From: Arcuatula senhousia
Lineage: Eukaryota; Mollusca; Bivalvia; Mytilida; Mytilidae
NCBI GenBank assembly: GCA_963971305.1
Contig: CAXARO010000959.1
Span: forward strand, 18,946 to 82,945
Length of the DNA: 64,000 nucleotides
Direction of reading: 5' to 3'
The position numbers and the translations under genes are program-made. The notes below the pieces were generated by a model that did no database searches, was not told the origin of the DNA, and saw only the letters and a program-made list of their open reading frames with translations. This document shows, piece after piece, positions 19,603 through 33,581 of this stretch; the stretch's first letter is position 1, and every line of letters starts with the position of its first letter.

Positions 19603-21161
19603 AAGAGATGAAGTGGTAGAAAATAGCGAGAGTGATAACGACTGAGCTTGGAAATTAAAATGAAAATAACTTGTATTATGGTAAAAAAAACAAAGAAAAA
19701 AACAAAAAACAAAAAAAAAACAAAAAAAAAACAAAAAAAACAAAAAACAAGACTGGTCCGCTGACAAACCTCCACGTTGGTTCTAGTTGGGAAACACCAC
19801 CAGGTCTAATTACTGATGATTCGACCTGGTGGCAGGCTAATGTGTCAGCATAATGGTCATCTAAGTTGTATTACTTTGACCATATTTTTATGAAGTAATC
19901 AAAGCTTAATCTGCTTCAATTTTGCTGGCCAAATCAACATTACATTTTGTGAAAAATGTTGTACTCATTATCATGTTAAACAAGATAATACCAAGCAGAC
20001 CTAAATACTAAATTCACTTTCGTTTCGACTTGAGTTTGCTTTGTTGGTTGCTATTAATTTGTTTTTATATGTTCTTATGTTGTTCTTATGCTTTTTGTTT
20101 CTTTATGCTGTTTTTTTATGCGTACTGATTTTGTTTTTGCCCTTTCTGTATTTTGACATAACATTCGAGTGCCCCATTGCAACTTCTCTGCTTCTTCAAT
20201 TCTTACCTATGTTATTTTGTAAAGTTTGATAAACAAGGTAAAGTGTGAAAGTTATTTGATGTTAACCACTAGAAACGGAAGAATAAGCTAACATTTTTAC
20301 AGAAAAAATCAGAATATACGTTATATACGATCCATGGTTATATAGGTTTTTTACATATAGCTTGACTGTACATGCTTTACATTTTCATATCTCAAGAAAG
20401 AAAATGTTCAAATAGTTAAAAGAAAAAGTAGAATAAAACGTTTTACATGTATGCGTGTACCCTTTTAACAAACGAATATTTATGCAATGTAGATACATGA
20501 TATATTTTTTTAATTCAACCCCATATATAGAGTTAATAGTTTTCAAATTTTAAAATTATTATCTCCCTTGAAAATAATGTAAGTCCTATAGTTTTTGGCT
20601 TGTTTTTGCATTTGTTTCATTTATTTTTCAATCCTTGTTATGTTTAATGCTTTTTAAAGTACAAATACCGATATAAACATAGCACAATTGAGTATAGACG
20701 TAGTAAAGGGAATTTTTATGATTTTTTAGGTGCCCCTAAAGGGGCCTCTGTTATACCATTTTCCGCATCTTTTTGACAGGTATAACAAACTGATATATTA
20801 AGTATATACGTTTGTGGTTAGATTTCTGCAATAAAAAATCGGTCTACAGGGGTATCCACTGAATCCATTTTTTTCCTGACCTGGCTGATGGACTACTAAT
20901 CCGCCATGACAAATAGTCAACAACAAAAATTCAACGTGAACAACAATTCAACAACATTTCAACAATTCAACCATATCTAAACAACATTTCAATAATTCAA
21001 CAGCATTGAACAAAAATTAAATTTCAACATAAAACAATATAAAATTTTCAATTCAACAGTGCTTTTTTTCTTTTTCTTTTTTAACATCTTCAGACATTAA
21101 CTTTGTCAAAGTTCACACATAAATTAAACCAGAAAACTATGTTTTAAGCACAAACAACAAA
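19603..21161 (+). repeat. Unit 2 copy of the Academ 3' end and right TIR
   Basis: It repeats 13124-14675. The Academ right end falls at 20895, again followed by cta. It carries a G-to-A difference in the ORF remnant (gaaaatagcg instead of gaagatagcg), shared with unit 3. Confidence 0.85.
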
Positions 21162-21776
21162 TCAACATTGAAAAGAATAGGGGTTTACAAGAGGATAAAC
21201 AAATTTGGATGGCGTTAAAAGGAACTGTTCTAAGGCACTTTGCAAGGAGTTAAGAAAAATGACATTGCCAATATAGGATAAGTGAACTCCATCTCTATCG
21301 TATAAAGATTTGTGAACATCCTGAAAGTCAGTATGAACAATTTTATAACCCGCTGTTTTATTCTGATAAGATTTAACTCCCCTATTTATCCTTTTTCTAG
21401 TAACATAATTTTTGTAGTGTATTTTGAATATCTCCAGTTCAATCTCGGTAAAATGCTGGAATATATCAAAGGTTTACAATATATCATTTTACTGACAACA
21501 TACAACGTAAATTTAATATCAAATAAAAGTTTTGCACAGTTGACACGACCAATGTCATTTCCTCCACAGTGGACCACTACGGCATCGGGTAACCCATAAA
21601 AGAAAATCATTGTCCTAACCATAGGAACAACATCATATATTGACATTCCGGATCGACCTGCCCATTGCAACTTGTATCCCAACTTATGTAAATTTAAGCA
21701 GTACCAATTGGTCTTTTTTGACTGTGTGACGAACCTTTAACAATAATGGATGATCCCAGTATCCAAATAACCTTTT
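21162..21776 (-). pseudogene. SGNH-hydrolase-like ORF, unit 2
   Basis: Same frame breaks and blocks as the unit 1 copy. One visible difference gives DVVPMVRT in place of DVVSMVRT, shared with unit 3. Confidence 0.7.
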
Positions 21777-21800
21777 GAGTGCCTGAAACAATTATTTGAT

Positions 21801-24800
21801 TTAGTTTACCAAACGTCCAATCCTGATATAAGATTTAAAAGAATAAGAAGACCATCTACCCATTAATTTTATGTCTTCTTCAGGCCCGAGACCATAGTTA
21901 TTTTTTCCAAATTTTTAATGCATTTTCAATATAGCCTTATGTGAAATTAAAAAAATCGCACCATTTCTTTTTAAATGAAACTTTGGCCACATAAAGTTCA
22001 TTAGCTTCCAGAACATTAGTTAAAAATTCAGAAAACCCTACCGTCTAAAAAAAATTTGATTTTTTTTTTTAATTTACACCTAAGAGGGTCAGAAGAGAGG
22101 TGCTTGAAAAATGAAAAAATCACCTTTTTGCACTTAGCCGAATCACAACTTTATCAAAAATAAAGTTTGATAAATTTATACTATCTTTTATCTCTCATTT
22201 CACTCCAAGTTCATCCTTTAGTCATAAAAACTAACATTACAATATCATTTACAAGAAATACTATGTTTTAATAGGGACTATATTATTGGACAACGAAAAT
22301 TGAAGGGAGCTAACTGTGGTCTCGTACGTAATAGTCCTCAGAAAAGCCTCGGACAGTCAAATAAAATAATTTTCACATAGAATAGTCTTTTTCCAACTGA
22401 ATTGCCAAGTTTCAAAGTGATCAGACAAACAATAGTGAAATTATTAGCACTACAAAACACTAGTTGCATATAAGAATTTTGATGAAAATCCATGAGGCCT
22501 ATTTGGCCAAATTTTTTATATTTCATAAAAGTTCACAAAACTAATGGCTGAAATCAATAACATTATCCCCTCTGCGCATGGAAAACACAAGTTTCAGTGA
22601 AATATCTGCATGGTTTCAAATTTTGACCCTTTCCCATATTTGCGGATAGGAAAATTAGCCATTTTAGCCTTATCGAGGGGTACATGTATGGCCATGAGAA
22701 TTTTTTAAGAAAGGAAATGAAATATTGAGACCAAAAGGGGTTTAAAATGTTAAATACATAATAAGCTTACAAAACAAAACAAAAAAACACCATATTCATA
22801 TGAAAAATATGTTATGAATAGTGTTTAGGAGTGGATAAATGGTGTAATTTCAAAATGCTTTTTCCCTACACATCACTAAAAACTAATGTTTAAAAATGTA
22901 AAAAATGCAGCAACTTGCAACAATAAAGGTGTATTTAGTATGAGATGATGATGATGAACAGAATTTAACAGCAAAAAGACTAATCATTGCACTTTAGATG
23001 AAAATTGGTTCAAGACTCATGTGCGAAATAAGGAAAAACGGCCAAATCTACAGCAAGAAATTGGGGATATTTTCAATCCTGTGACTTTTTCTATGAAATC
23101 GAGAGACCTTTCATGTGCTATTTTGTGTTGTTTAGCTATTTTTCAGTTTATTCTGACTGTTTTTTCTATAATATACCCTATACAGAAAGATTACATTGAT
23201 ATGGCATTCATAGGTCCAACACAAAAAAGCTTATCTGCTGCCGCAGCCCCATTTTGCAAGTAGTAAAATAATTTTTTTCAGAAATAATTTATAAAGTCTA
23301 GTTTAAACAGTTACCTTACATCATATAAGAAGATTTATAGCTGTTGTAGCCCTCTGGAAGCCATAATCTGCAAGCATTGGCCCTCTAAATGTTAAAATAA
23401 TATAAAAACAGGCCATTACCATTGAAAATCCCATAGACATACAAATATGGCTAAATATGACAAATATTGAGATAAACTCATGAAATCAAGGCTGAAATTG
23501 AAAGAACTTATTAATCTAAACAACTTAAAACCATTAATGGCATTGCAAAATAATTCTAAGAGGTGTAAATAGGCCATTCTTACCCCTCTAATAAGGCCCG
23601 AGACCATAGTTATTTTTTCCAAATTTTTAGTGAGTGAGTGAGTGAGTTGGTGTTTTACGCCCGTGCAACGCTATATAGGTTATTTACAGGCGATGAACAT
23701 GAAAAGGATGATAAAATGAACATGAAATGATGATGATAAATGAAATATGGGGATGGGGTGGGAAACAAAGGACCGGTAAATTTTGAAGAACCACAGGAAA
23801 AAGGGGAGAGGTGGGTAGGGTCGGAAAATTTAGCCTATGTGGTGCACTACTGGGCGGTCCACAAAGGGGTCTTTTACGTGCATGAAGCGTGGCACTCTCC
23901 ACACACGTTGGCCCACTATGGTCGGCGGTCAGGGTTTCCGTATTATAGACCTGACAACCCCCGCGGACGAGGGCTACCCTATTCAGCCACCTAGGGTACA
24001 CACTTGGTCACTCTGTGGGCTGAGCACCGACCCGACGTCGGAATCCCAAGACCCTTAGTCGCCTCTTACGACAAGCTAGGCTCTGCTGCGGGCCTATTCG
24101 CCACCCGGGCCCCAAATTTTTAATGCATTTTCAATATAGCCTTATGTGAAATTAAAAAAAATCGCACCATTTCTTTTTAAATGAAACTTTGGCCACATAA
24201 AGTTCATTACCTTCCAGAACATTAGTTAAAAATTCAGAAAATCCTACTGTCTAAAAAAATTTTGATTTTTTTTTAAATTTACACCTAAGAGGGTCAGAAA
24301 AGAGGTGCTTGAAAAATGAAAAAATCTCCTTTTTGCACTTAGCCGAATCAAAACTTTATCAATGAATTTTTAAAAAAAATAAAGTTTGATAAATTTATAC
24401 TATCTTTTATCTCTCATTTCACTCCAAGTTCATCCTTAAGTCATAAAAACTAACATTACAATAGCATTTACAAGAAATACTGTTTTAATAGGGACTATAT
24501 TATTGGACAACGAAAATTGAAGGGAGCTAACTGTGGTCTCGTACCTTCATGTTTACCTTCCAAATAAGCTGAAGTTGCCGCACCGATTCTAAATGAATGT
24601 GTATTATATTCATTTGGATTGAAGCCTAGAAATTTTAATGCCGATCTTAAAACTGATAAAAACTGAGTGAGTGAGTGAGTGAGTGAGTGAGTGAGTTGGT
24701 GTTTTACGCCCGTGCAACGCTATATAGGTTTTTACAGGCGATGAACATGAAATGATGATGATGACAAATGAAACATGGGGATGGGGTGGGACACAAAGGA

Positions 24801-25862
24801 CCGGTAAATTTTGAAGAACCACAGGGAAAAGGGGAGAGGAGGGTAGGGGCGGAAAATTTAGCCTATGTGGTCCACAAAGGGGTCTTTTACGTGCATGAAG
24901 CGTGGCACTCTCCACACACGTTGGCCCACTATAGTCGGCGGTCAGGGTTTCCGTATTATAGACCTGACAACCCCCGCCGACGAGGGCCACCCTATTCAGC
25001 CACCTATGGTACACCCTTGGTCGCTCTGTGGGCTGAGCACTGACCCGACGTCAGAATCCCAAGACCCTTAGTCGCCTCTTACGACAAGCTAGGCTCTGCT
25101 GTGGGCCTATTCGCCACCCGGGCCCCGCACAGGACGGGACTAAACTCAAATCTAGTTACATTTGTATCATTTAAATGACAATATAACTGACCCTCTATTT
25201 TAGGACGTAACCTTAAATACTCCTTCAAATGCCGATAAGGACAAATGCATGAAATTTGCTAATATAATGGTAGTTGACACACCTTTTTGGTCTGTTTTTG
25301 ATGATGGAATTTTAACAGACACTTCTGATTTATTTTCATCAAACTTAATATCAGAAAATTTGACTATATGTTGCTCAGTGCCCTTTCCAACATATGCTAT
25401 TTCACCTATTCTTAAAAATCCAAAAAATGCCAAACAAAATGCAGAAATAAACAATTCTGTCTCATAAACTGAAGTACAAACATTTTTAAAGACCATCACA
25501 ATCTGTTTCAATAAATCTATTGTAATTGGTTTTCTAGAATCATCCTTTTTGCCTAAACGTTGCATACCATTCAACATCTTATCCAAAATGAAATAATTGG
25601 AATAATCATTCCAATTATTCAGTTTTAACTTGAAATTAATTCCAGAAAGATAAGTTCTTACAGTTGTAGCCAAATATCCTAATTTTGAAAGATAGGCAAT
25701 AAAATTAACTAGTTGTTCAAATGGTGGAGGCCAAATCTGATTAACTTTATACTGAAATCTAAATTTTTCAAATAAAGTTATAGCATTTTCATAAACATTA
25801 TTTGTGTTTCGTGAAACAGAACTCTGTAACAATTTATTCACTTCATCCTTAAGAGGTTCAAA
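21801..25862 (-). pseudogene. Tyrosine recombinase, unit 2, split by insertions
   Basis: Same gene and same two insertions as unit 1 (SINE at 24669-25141 and composite insert at 21883-24544). An extra ACTC-SINE sits in the right MITE arm of the composite insert. The catalytic blocks FLRIGE, HSFRIGAA and GRWSSYSFKSYIR are unchanged. Confidence 0.8.
23630..24112 (-). mobile_element. ACTC-tailed SINE in the right MITE arm, unit 2
   Basis: Target duplication caaattttta lies at 23620-23629 and 24113-24122. Unit 1 has the empty site at 17131-17140. Unit 3 has the same insertion at 30611-31093. The head is cut at gggccc. Confidence 0.9.
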
Positions 25863-26584
25863 AATTCCAGTGGGACTGGGGTTGGATGCTCGTCTGCATT
25901 TAGCGCTAATCGTCGAAACTTCTGAAAATTAGCACGAGATAAAGCATCAGCTATAGCATTATCTTTAGAAAAGATATGCACAGCTTTAAACTGAAAATGT
26001 CCAATCAATGAACAATAAACAATTAATCTTAAGATTGACATCACTCTTTTAGATTTGCTGGATTTCTTATTTACGATATTAACAACTGCCAGGTTATCTA
26101 TATGAAACAATATGTTTTTAAATAGAATTTGTCAAACCACAAAAATATTGCTAACGAAATTGGAATAATTTCAAGATAAGTCATATCTCTCATTATATCT
26201 ATGTCTTGCCATTCTGCAGGCCATTCAAGAAATGTCCAGTGACCATTTAAATAAGCAGAGCATCCCTTCCCTACATTAGCACTATCAGTATAAAGTTCAA
26301 TATCAAAATTTGAAACCCATGCAATATCATGGATATATGACACTCCATTAAATTTTTCTAAAAACAATTTCCACATCCATAAATCATTCTTCATAGCTGA
26401 TGTTATCCTAATATAATGGAATGGCTTTGAAACACTTGACTTTGCCCCATAAAGGCGACAACAAAAAGCCCTCCCAGCAGGATAAGCTTTTGTGCAAAAG
26501 GCAAAAGATCCACAAACTGATTGCAATTCTTTAAGAGTAACCTTTTTCATATTTAGTAATCTTTTTATCTTATCTAAAAGTTCT
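25838..26584 (-). pseudogene. RNase H region, unit 2
   Basis: As in unit 1, including the same frame break. One codon differs (LFLEKFNGV for LFLENFNGV). Confidence 0.8.
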
Positions 26585-28141
26585 AAGAGATGAAGTGGTA
26601 GAAAATAGCGAGAGTGATAACGACTGAGCTTGGAAATTAAAATGAAAATAACTTGTATTATGGTAAAAAAAACAAAGAAAAAAACAAAAAACAAAAAAAA
26701 ACAAAAAAAAACCAAAAAAACAAAAAACAAGACTGGTCCGCTGACAAACCTCCACGTTGGTTCTAGTTGGGAAACACCACCAGGTCTAATTACTGATGAT
26801 TCGACCTGGTGGCAGGCTAATGTGTCAGCATAATGGTCATCTAAGTTGTATTACTTTGACCATATTTTTATGAAGTAATCAAAGCTTAATCTGCTTCAAT
26901 TTTGCTGGCCAAATCAACATTACATTTTGTGAAAAATGTTGTACTCGTTATCATGTTAAACAAGAAAATACCAAGCAGACCTAAATACTAAATTCACTTT
27001 CGTTTCGACATGAGTTTGCTTTGTTGGTTGCTATTAATTTGTTTTTATATGTTCTTATGTTGTTCTTATGCTTTTTGTTTCTTTATGCTGTTTTTTTATG
27101 CGTACTGATTTTGTTTTTGCCCTTTCTGTATTTTGACATAACATTCGAGTGCCCCATTGCAACTTCTCTGCTTCTTCAATTCTTACCTATGTTATTTTGT
27201 AAAGTTTGATAAACAAGGTAAAGTGTGAAAGTTATTTGATGTTAACCACTAGAAACGGAAGAATAAGCTAACATTTTTACAGAAAAAATCAGAATATACG
27301 TTATATACGATCCATGGTTATATAGGTTTTTTACATATAGCTTGACTGTACATGCTTTACATTTTCATATCTCAAGAAAGAAAATGTTCAAATAGTTAAA
27401 AGAAAAGGTAGAATAAAACGTTTTACATGTATGCGTGTACCCTTTTAACAAACGAATATTTATGCAATGTAGATACATGATATATTTTTTTAATTCAACC
27501 CCATATATAGAGTTAATAGTTTTCAAATTTTAAAATTATTATCTCCCTTGAAAATAATGTAAGTCCTATAGTTTTTGGCTTGTTTTTGCATTTGTTTCAT
27601 TTATTTTTCAATCCTTGTTATGTTTAATGCTTTTTAAAGTACAAATACCGATATAAACATAGCACAATTGAGTATAGACGTAGTAAAGGGAATTTTTATG
27701 ATTTTTTAGGTGCCCCTAAAGGGGCCTCTGTTATACCATTTTCCGCATCTTTTTGACAGGTATAACAAACTGATATATTAAGTATATACGTTTGTGGTTA
27801 GATTTCTGCAATAAAAAATCGGTCTACAGGGGTATCCACTGAATCCATTTTTTTCCTGACCTGGCTGATGGACTACTAATCCGCCATGACAAATAGTCAA
27901 CAACAAAAATTCAACGTGAACAACAATTCAACAACATTTCAACAATTCAACCATATTTAAACAACATTTCAATAATTCAACAGCATTGAACAAAAATTAA
28001 ATTTCAACATAAAACAATATAAAATTTTCAATTCAACAGTGCTTTTTTTCTTTTTCTTTTTTAACATCTTCAGACATTAACTTTGTCAAAGTTCACACAT
28101 AAATTAAACCAGAAAACTATGTTTTAAGCACAAACAACAAA
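26585..28141 (+). repeat. Unit 3 copy of the Academ 3' end and right TIR
   Basis: It repeats 13124-14675. The right end of the transposon falls at 27875. Confidence 0.85.
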
Positions 28142-28756
28142 TCAACATTGAAAAGAATAGGGGTTTACAAGAGGATAAACAAATTTGGATGGCGTTAAAA
28201 GGAACTGTTCTAAGGCACTTTGCAAGGAGTTAAGAAAAATGACATTGCCAATATAGGATAAGTGAACTCCATCTCTATCGTATAAAGATTTGTGAACATC
28301 CTGAAAGTCAGTATGAACAATTTTATAACCCGCTGTTTTATTCTGATAAGATTTAACTCCCCTATTTATCCTTTTTCTAGTAACATAATTTTTGTAGTGT
28401 ATTTTGAATATCTCCAGTTCAATCTCGGTAAAATGCTGGAATATATCAAAGGTTTACAATATATCATTTTACTGACAACATACAACGTAAATTTAATATC
28501 AAATAAAAGTTTTGCACAGTTGACACGACCAATGTCATTTCCTCCACAGTGGACCACTACGGCATCGGGTAACCCATAAAAGAAAATCATTGTCCTAACC
28601 ATAGGAACAACATCATATATTGACATTCCGGATCGACCTGCCCATTGCAACTTGTATCCCAACTTATGTAAATTTAAGCAGTACCAATTGGTCTTTTTTG
28701 ACTGTGTGACGAACCTTTAACAATAATGGATGATCCCAGTATCCAAATAACCTTTT
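28142..28756 (-). pseudogene. SGNH-hydrolase-like ORF, unit 3
   Basis: Same blocks and breaks as in units 1 and 2. Confidence 0.7.
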
Positions 28757-28780
28757 GAGTGCCTGAAACAATTATTTGAT

Positions 28781-31700
28781 TTAGTTTACCAAACGTCCAA
28801 TCCTGATATAAGATTTAAAAGAATAAGAAGACCATCTACCCATTAATTTTATGTCTTCTTCAGGCCCGAGACCATAGTTATTTTTTTCCAAATTTTTAAT
28901 GCATTTTCAATATAGCCTTATGTGAAATTAAAAAAATCGCACCATTTCTTTTTAAATGAAACTTTGGCCACATAAAGTTCATTAGCTTCCAGAACATTAG
29001 TTAAAAATTCAGAAAACCCTACCGTCTAAAAAAAATTTGATTTTTTTTTTAAATTTACACCTAAGAGGGTCAGAAGAGAGGTGCTTGAAAAATGAAAAAA
29101 TCACCTTTTTGCACTTAGCCGAATCACAACTTTATCAAAAATAAAGTTTGATAAATTTATACTATCTTTTATCTCTCATTTCACTCCAAGTTCATCCTTT
29201 AGTCATAAAAACTAACATTACAATATCATTTACAAGAAATACTATGTTTTAATAGGGACTATATTATTGGACAACGAAAATTGAAGGGAGCTAACTGTGG
29301 TCTCGTACGTAATAGTCCTCAGAAAAGCCTCGGACAGTCAAATAAAATAATTTTCACATAGAATAGTCTTTTTCCAACTGAATTGCCAAGTTTCAAAGTG
29401 ATCAGACAAACAATAGTGAAATTATTAGCACTACAAAACACTAGTTGCATATAAGAATTTTGATGAAAATCCATGAGGCCTATTTGGCCAAATTTTTTAT
29501 ATTTCATAAAAGTTCACAAAACTAATGGCTGAAATCAATAACATTATCCCCTCTGCGCATGGAAAACACAAGTTTCAGTGAAATATCTGCATGGTTTCAA
29601 ATTTTGACCCTTTCCCATATTTGCGGATAGGAAAATTAGCCATTTTAGCCTTATCGAGGGGTACATGTATGGCCATGAGAATTTTTTAAGAAAGGAAATG
29701 AAATATTGAGACCAAAAGGGGTTTAAAATGTTAAATACATAATAAGCTTACAAAACAAAACAAAAAAACACCATATTCATATGAAAAATATGTTATGAAT
29801 AGTGTTTAGGAGTGGATAAATGGTGTAATTTCAAAATGCTTTTTCCCTACACATCACTAAAAACTAATGTTTAAAAATGTAAAAAATGCAGCAACTTGCA
29901 ACAATAAAGGTGTATTTAGTATGAGATGATGATGATGAACAGAATTTAACAGCAAAAAGACTAATCATTGCACTTTAGATGAAAATTGGTTCAAGACTCA
30001 TGTGCGAAATAAGGAAAAACGGCCAAATCTACAGCAAGAAATTGGGGATATTTTCAATCCTGTGACTTTTTCTATGAAATCGAGAGACCTTTCATGTGCT
30101 ATTTTGTGTTGTTTAGCTATTTTTCAGTTTATTCTGACTGTTTTTTCTATAATATACCCTATACAGAAAGATTACATTGATATGGCATTCATAGGTCCAA
30201 CACAAAAAAGCTTATCTGCTGCCGCAGCCCCATTTTGCAAGTAGTAAAATAATTTTTTTCAGAAATAATTTATAAAGTCTAGTTTAAACAGTTACCTTAC
30301 ATTATATAAGAAGATTTATAGCTGTTGTAGCCCTCTGGAAGCCATAATCTGCAAGCATTGGCCCTCTAAATGTTAAAATAATATAAAAACAGGCCATTAC
30401 CATTGAAAATCCCATAGACATACAAATATGGCTAAATATGGCAAATATTGAGATAAACTCATGAAATCAAGGCTGAAATTGAAAGAACTTATTAATCTAA
30501 ACAACTTAAAACCATTAATGGCATTGCAAAATAATTCTAAGAGGTGTAAATAGGCCATTCTTACCCCTCTAATAAGGCCCGAGACCATAGTTATTTTTTC
30601 CAAATTTTTAGTGAGTGAGTGAGTGAGTTGGTGTTTTACGCCCGTGCAACGCTATATAGGTTATTTACAGGCGATGAACATGAAAAGGATGATAAAATGA
30701 ACATGAAATGATGATGATAAATGAAATATGGGGATGGGGTGGGAAACAAAGGACCGGTAAATTTTGAAGAACCACAGGAAAAAGGGGAGAGGTGGGTAGG
30801 GTCGGAAAATTTAGCCTATGTGGTGCACTACTGGGCGGTCCACAAAGGGGTCTTTTACGTGCATGAAGCGTGGCACTCTCCACACACGTTGGCCCACTAT
30901 GGTCGGCGGTCAGGGTTTCCGTATTATAGACCTGACAACCCCCGCGGACGAGGGCTACCCTATTCAGCCACCTAGGGTACACACTTGGTCGCTCTGTGGG
31001 CTGAGCACCGACCCGACGTCGGAATCCCAAGACCCTTAGTCGCCTCTTACGACAAGCTAGGCTCTGCTGCGGGCCTATTCGCCACCCGGGCCCCAAATTT
31101 TTAATGCATTTTCAATATAGCCTTATGTGAAATTAAAAAAAATCGCACCATTTCTTTTTAAATGAAACTTTGGCCACATAAAGTTCATTACCTTCCAGAA
31201 CATTAGTTAAAAATTCAGAAAATCCTACTGTCTAAAAAAATTTTGATTTTTTTTTAAATTTACACCTAAGAGGGTCAGAAAAGAGGTGCTTGAAAAATGA
31301 AAAAATCTCCTTTTTGCACTTAGCCGAATCAAAACTTTATCAATGAATTTAAAAAAAAAATAAAGTTTGATAAATTTATACTATCTTTTATCTCTCATTT
31401 CACTCCAAGTTCATCCTTAAGTCATAAAAACTAACATTACAATAGCATTTACAAGAAATACTATGTTTTAATAGGGACTATATTATTGGACAACGAAAAT
31501 TGAAGGGAGCTAACTGTGGTCTCGTACCTTCATGTTTACCTTCCAAATAAGCTGAAGTTGCCGCACCGATTCTAAATGAATGTGTATTATATTCATTTGG
31601 ATTGAAGCCTAGAAATTTTAATGCCGATCTTAAAACTGATAAAAACTGAGTGAGTGAGTGAGTGAGTTGGTGTTTTACGCCCGTGCAACGCTATATAGGT

Positions 31701-32833
31701 TTTTACAGGCGATGAACATGAAATGATGATGATGACAAATGAAACATGGGGATGGGGTGGGACACAAAGGACCGGTAAATTTTGAAGAACCACAGGGAAA
31801 AGGGGAGAGGAGGGTAGGGGCGGAAAATTTAGCCTATGTGGTCCACAAAGGGGTCTTTAACGTGCATGAAGCGTGGCACTCTCCACACACGTTTGCCCAC
31901 TATAGTCGGCGGTCAGGGTTTCCGTATTATAGACCTGACAACCCCCGCCGACGAGGGCCACCCTATTCAGCCACCTATGGTACACCCTTGGTCGCTCTGT
32001 GGGCTGAGCACTGACCCGACGTCAGAATCCCAAGACCCTTAGTCGCCTCTTACGACAAGCTAGGCTCTGCTGTGGGCCTATTCGCCACCCGGGCCCCGCA
32101 CAGGACGGGACTAAACTCAAATCTAGTTACATTTGTATCATTTAAATGACAATATAACTGACCCTCTATTTTAGGACGTAACCTTAAATACTCCTTCAAA
32201 TGCCGATAAGGACAAATGCATGAAATTTGCTAATATAATGGTAGTTGACACACCTTTTTGGTCTGTTTTTGATGATGGATTTTTAACAGACACTTCTGAT
32301 TTATTTTCATCAAACTTAATATCAGAAAATTTGACTATATGTTGCTCAGTGCCCTTTCCAACATATGCTATTTCACCTATTCTTAAAAATCCAAAAAATG
32401 CCAAACAAAATGCAGAAATAAACAATTCTGTCTCATAAACTGAAGTACAAACATTTTTAAAGACCATCACAATCTGTTTCAATAAATCTATTGTAATTGG
32501 TTTTCTAGAATCATCCTTTTTGCCTAAACGTTGCATACCATTCAACATCTTATCCAAAATGAAATAATTTGAATAATCATTCCAATTATTCAGTTTTAAC
32601 TTGAAATAAATTCCAGAAAGATAAGTTCTTACAGTTGTAGCCAAATATCCTAATTTTGAAAGATAGGCAATAAAATTAACTTGTTGTTCAAATGGTGGAG
32701 GCCAAATCTGATTAACTTTATACTGAAATCTAAATTTTTCAAATAAAGTTATAGCATTTTCATAAACATTATTTGTGTTTCGTGAAACAGAACTCTGTAA
32801 CAATTTATTCACTTCATCCTTAAGAGGTTCAAA
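28781..32833 (-). pseudogene. Tyrosine recombinase, unit 3, split by insertions
   Basis: Same insertions as unit 2 (composite insert 28863-31527 with the extra SINE at 30611-31093; SINE 31651-32112). Unit 3 has a few private substitutions, for example FEQQVNFI for FEQLVNFI and SGIYFKL for SGINFKL. These are consistent with a separate copy rather than an assembly echo. Confidence 0.8.
30611..31093 (-). mobile_element. ACTC-tailed SINE in the right MITE arm, unit 3
   Basis: Same site and same caaattttta duplication as in unit 2, absent from unit 1. Confidence 0.9.
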
Positions 32834-33581
32834 AATTCCAGTGGGACTGGGGTTGGATGCTCGTCTGCATTTGGCGCTAATCGTCGAAACTTCTGAAAAT
32901 TAGCACGAGATAAAGCATCAGCTATAGCATTATCTTTAGAAAAGATATGCACAGCTTTAAACTGAAAATGTCCAATCAATGAACAATAAACAATTAATCT
33001 TAAGATTGACATCACTCTTTTAGATTTGCTGGATTTCTTATTTACGATATTAACAACTGCCAGGTTATCTATATGAAACAATATGTTTTTAAATAGAATT
33101 TGTCAAACCACAAAAATATTGCTAACGAAATTGGAATAATTTCAAGATAAGTCATATCTCTCATTATATCTGTGTCTTGCCACTCTGCAGGCCATTCAAG
33201 AAATGTCCAGTGACCATTTAAATAAGCAGAGCATCCCTTCCCTACATTAGCACTATCAGTATAAAGTTCAATATCAAAATTTGAAACCCATGCAATATCA
33301 TGGATATATGACACTCCATTAAAATTTTCTAAAAACAATTTCCACATCCATAAATCATTCTTCATAGCTGATGTTATCCTAATATAATGGAATGGCTTTG
33401 AAACACTTGACTTTGCCCCATAAAGGCGACAACAAAAAGCCCTCCCAGCAGGATAAGCTTTTGTGCAAAAGGCAAAAGATCCACAAACTGATTGCAATTC
33501 TTTAAGAGTAACCTTTTTCATATTTAGTAATCTTTTTATCTTATCTAAAAGTTCTTTATCATGAGGGATTTTAATTAACAT
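32809..33581 (-). pseudogene. RNase H region, unit 3, continuous with the RT
   Basis: This is the only copy still joined to its RT: upstream codons read IPHDKELLDKIKRLLNMKK. It has the same frame break as the other units between LKTYCF and FHIDNLAVV. Confidence 0.8.

Larger units (their letters stand above)
13124..33555 (+). repeat. Head-to-tail triplication joining the Academ 3' end and a YR retrotransposon
   Basis: Unit 1 is 13124-19602 (6479 bp), unit 2 is 19603-26584 (6982 bp), unit 3 is 26585-33555 (6971 bp). Both internal junctions read ctaaaagttct/aagagatgaagtgg: they join the RT/RNase H region of the retrotransposon (uninterrupted at 33551) to the last 43 bp of the Academ ORF (uninterrupted at 13124). 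I see no microhomology at the join. Units are almost identical. The main length difference is a 483-bp SINE present in units 2 and 3 only. A-tract lengths and scattered substitutions also differ, which argues against simple assembly duplication. Confidence 0.9.

Noticed and set aside
24166..24420. Poly-T/poly-A stretches in the MITE arms as terminators or promoters
   Set aside because: They follow the MITE copies and have no gene next to them to regulate.
13124..33555. Triplication as a pure assembly artefact
   Set aside because: Not excluded, but units differ by a SINE with its own target duplication, by A-tract lengths and by private coding substitutions, which an assembly echo would not create.
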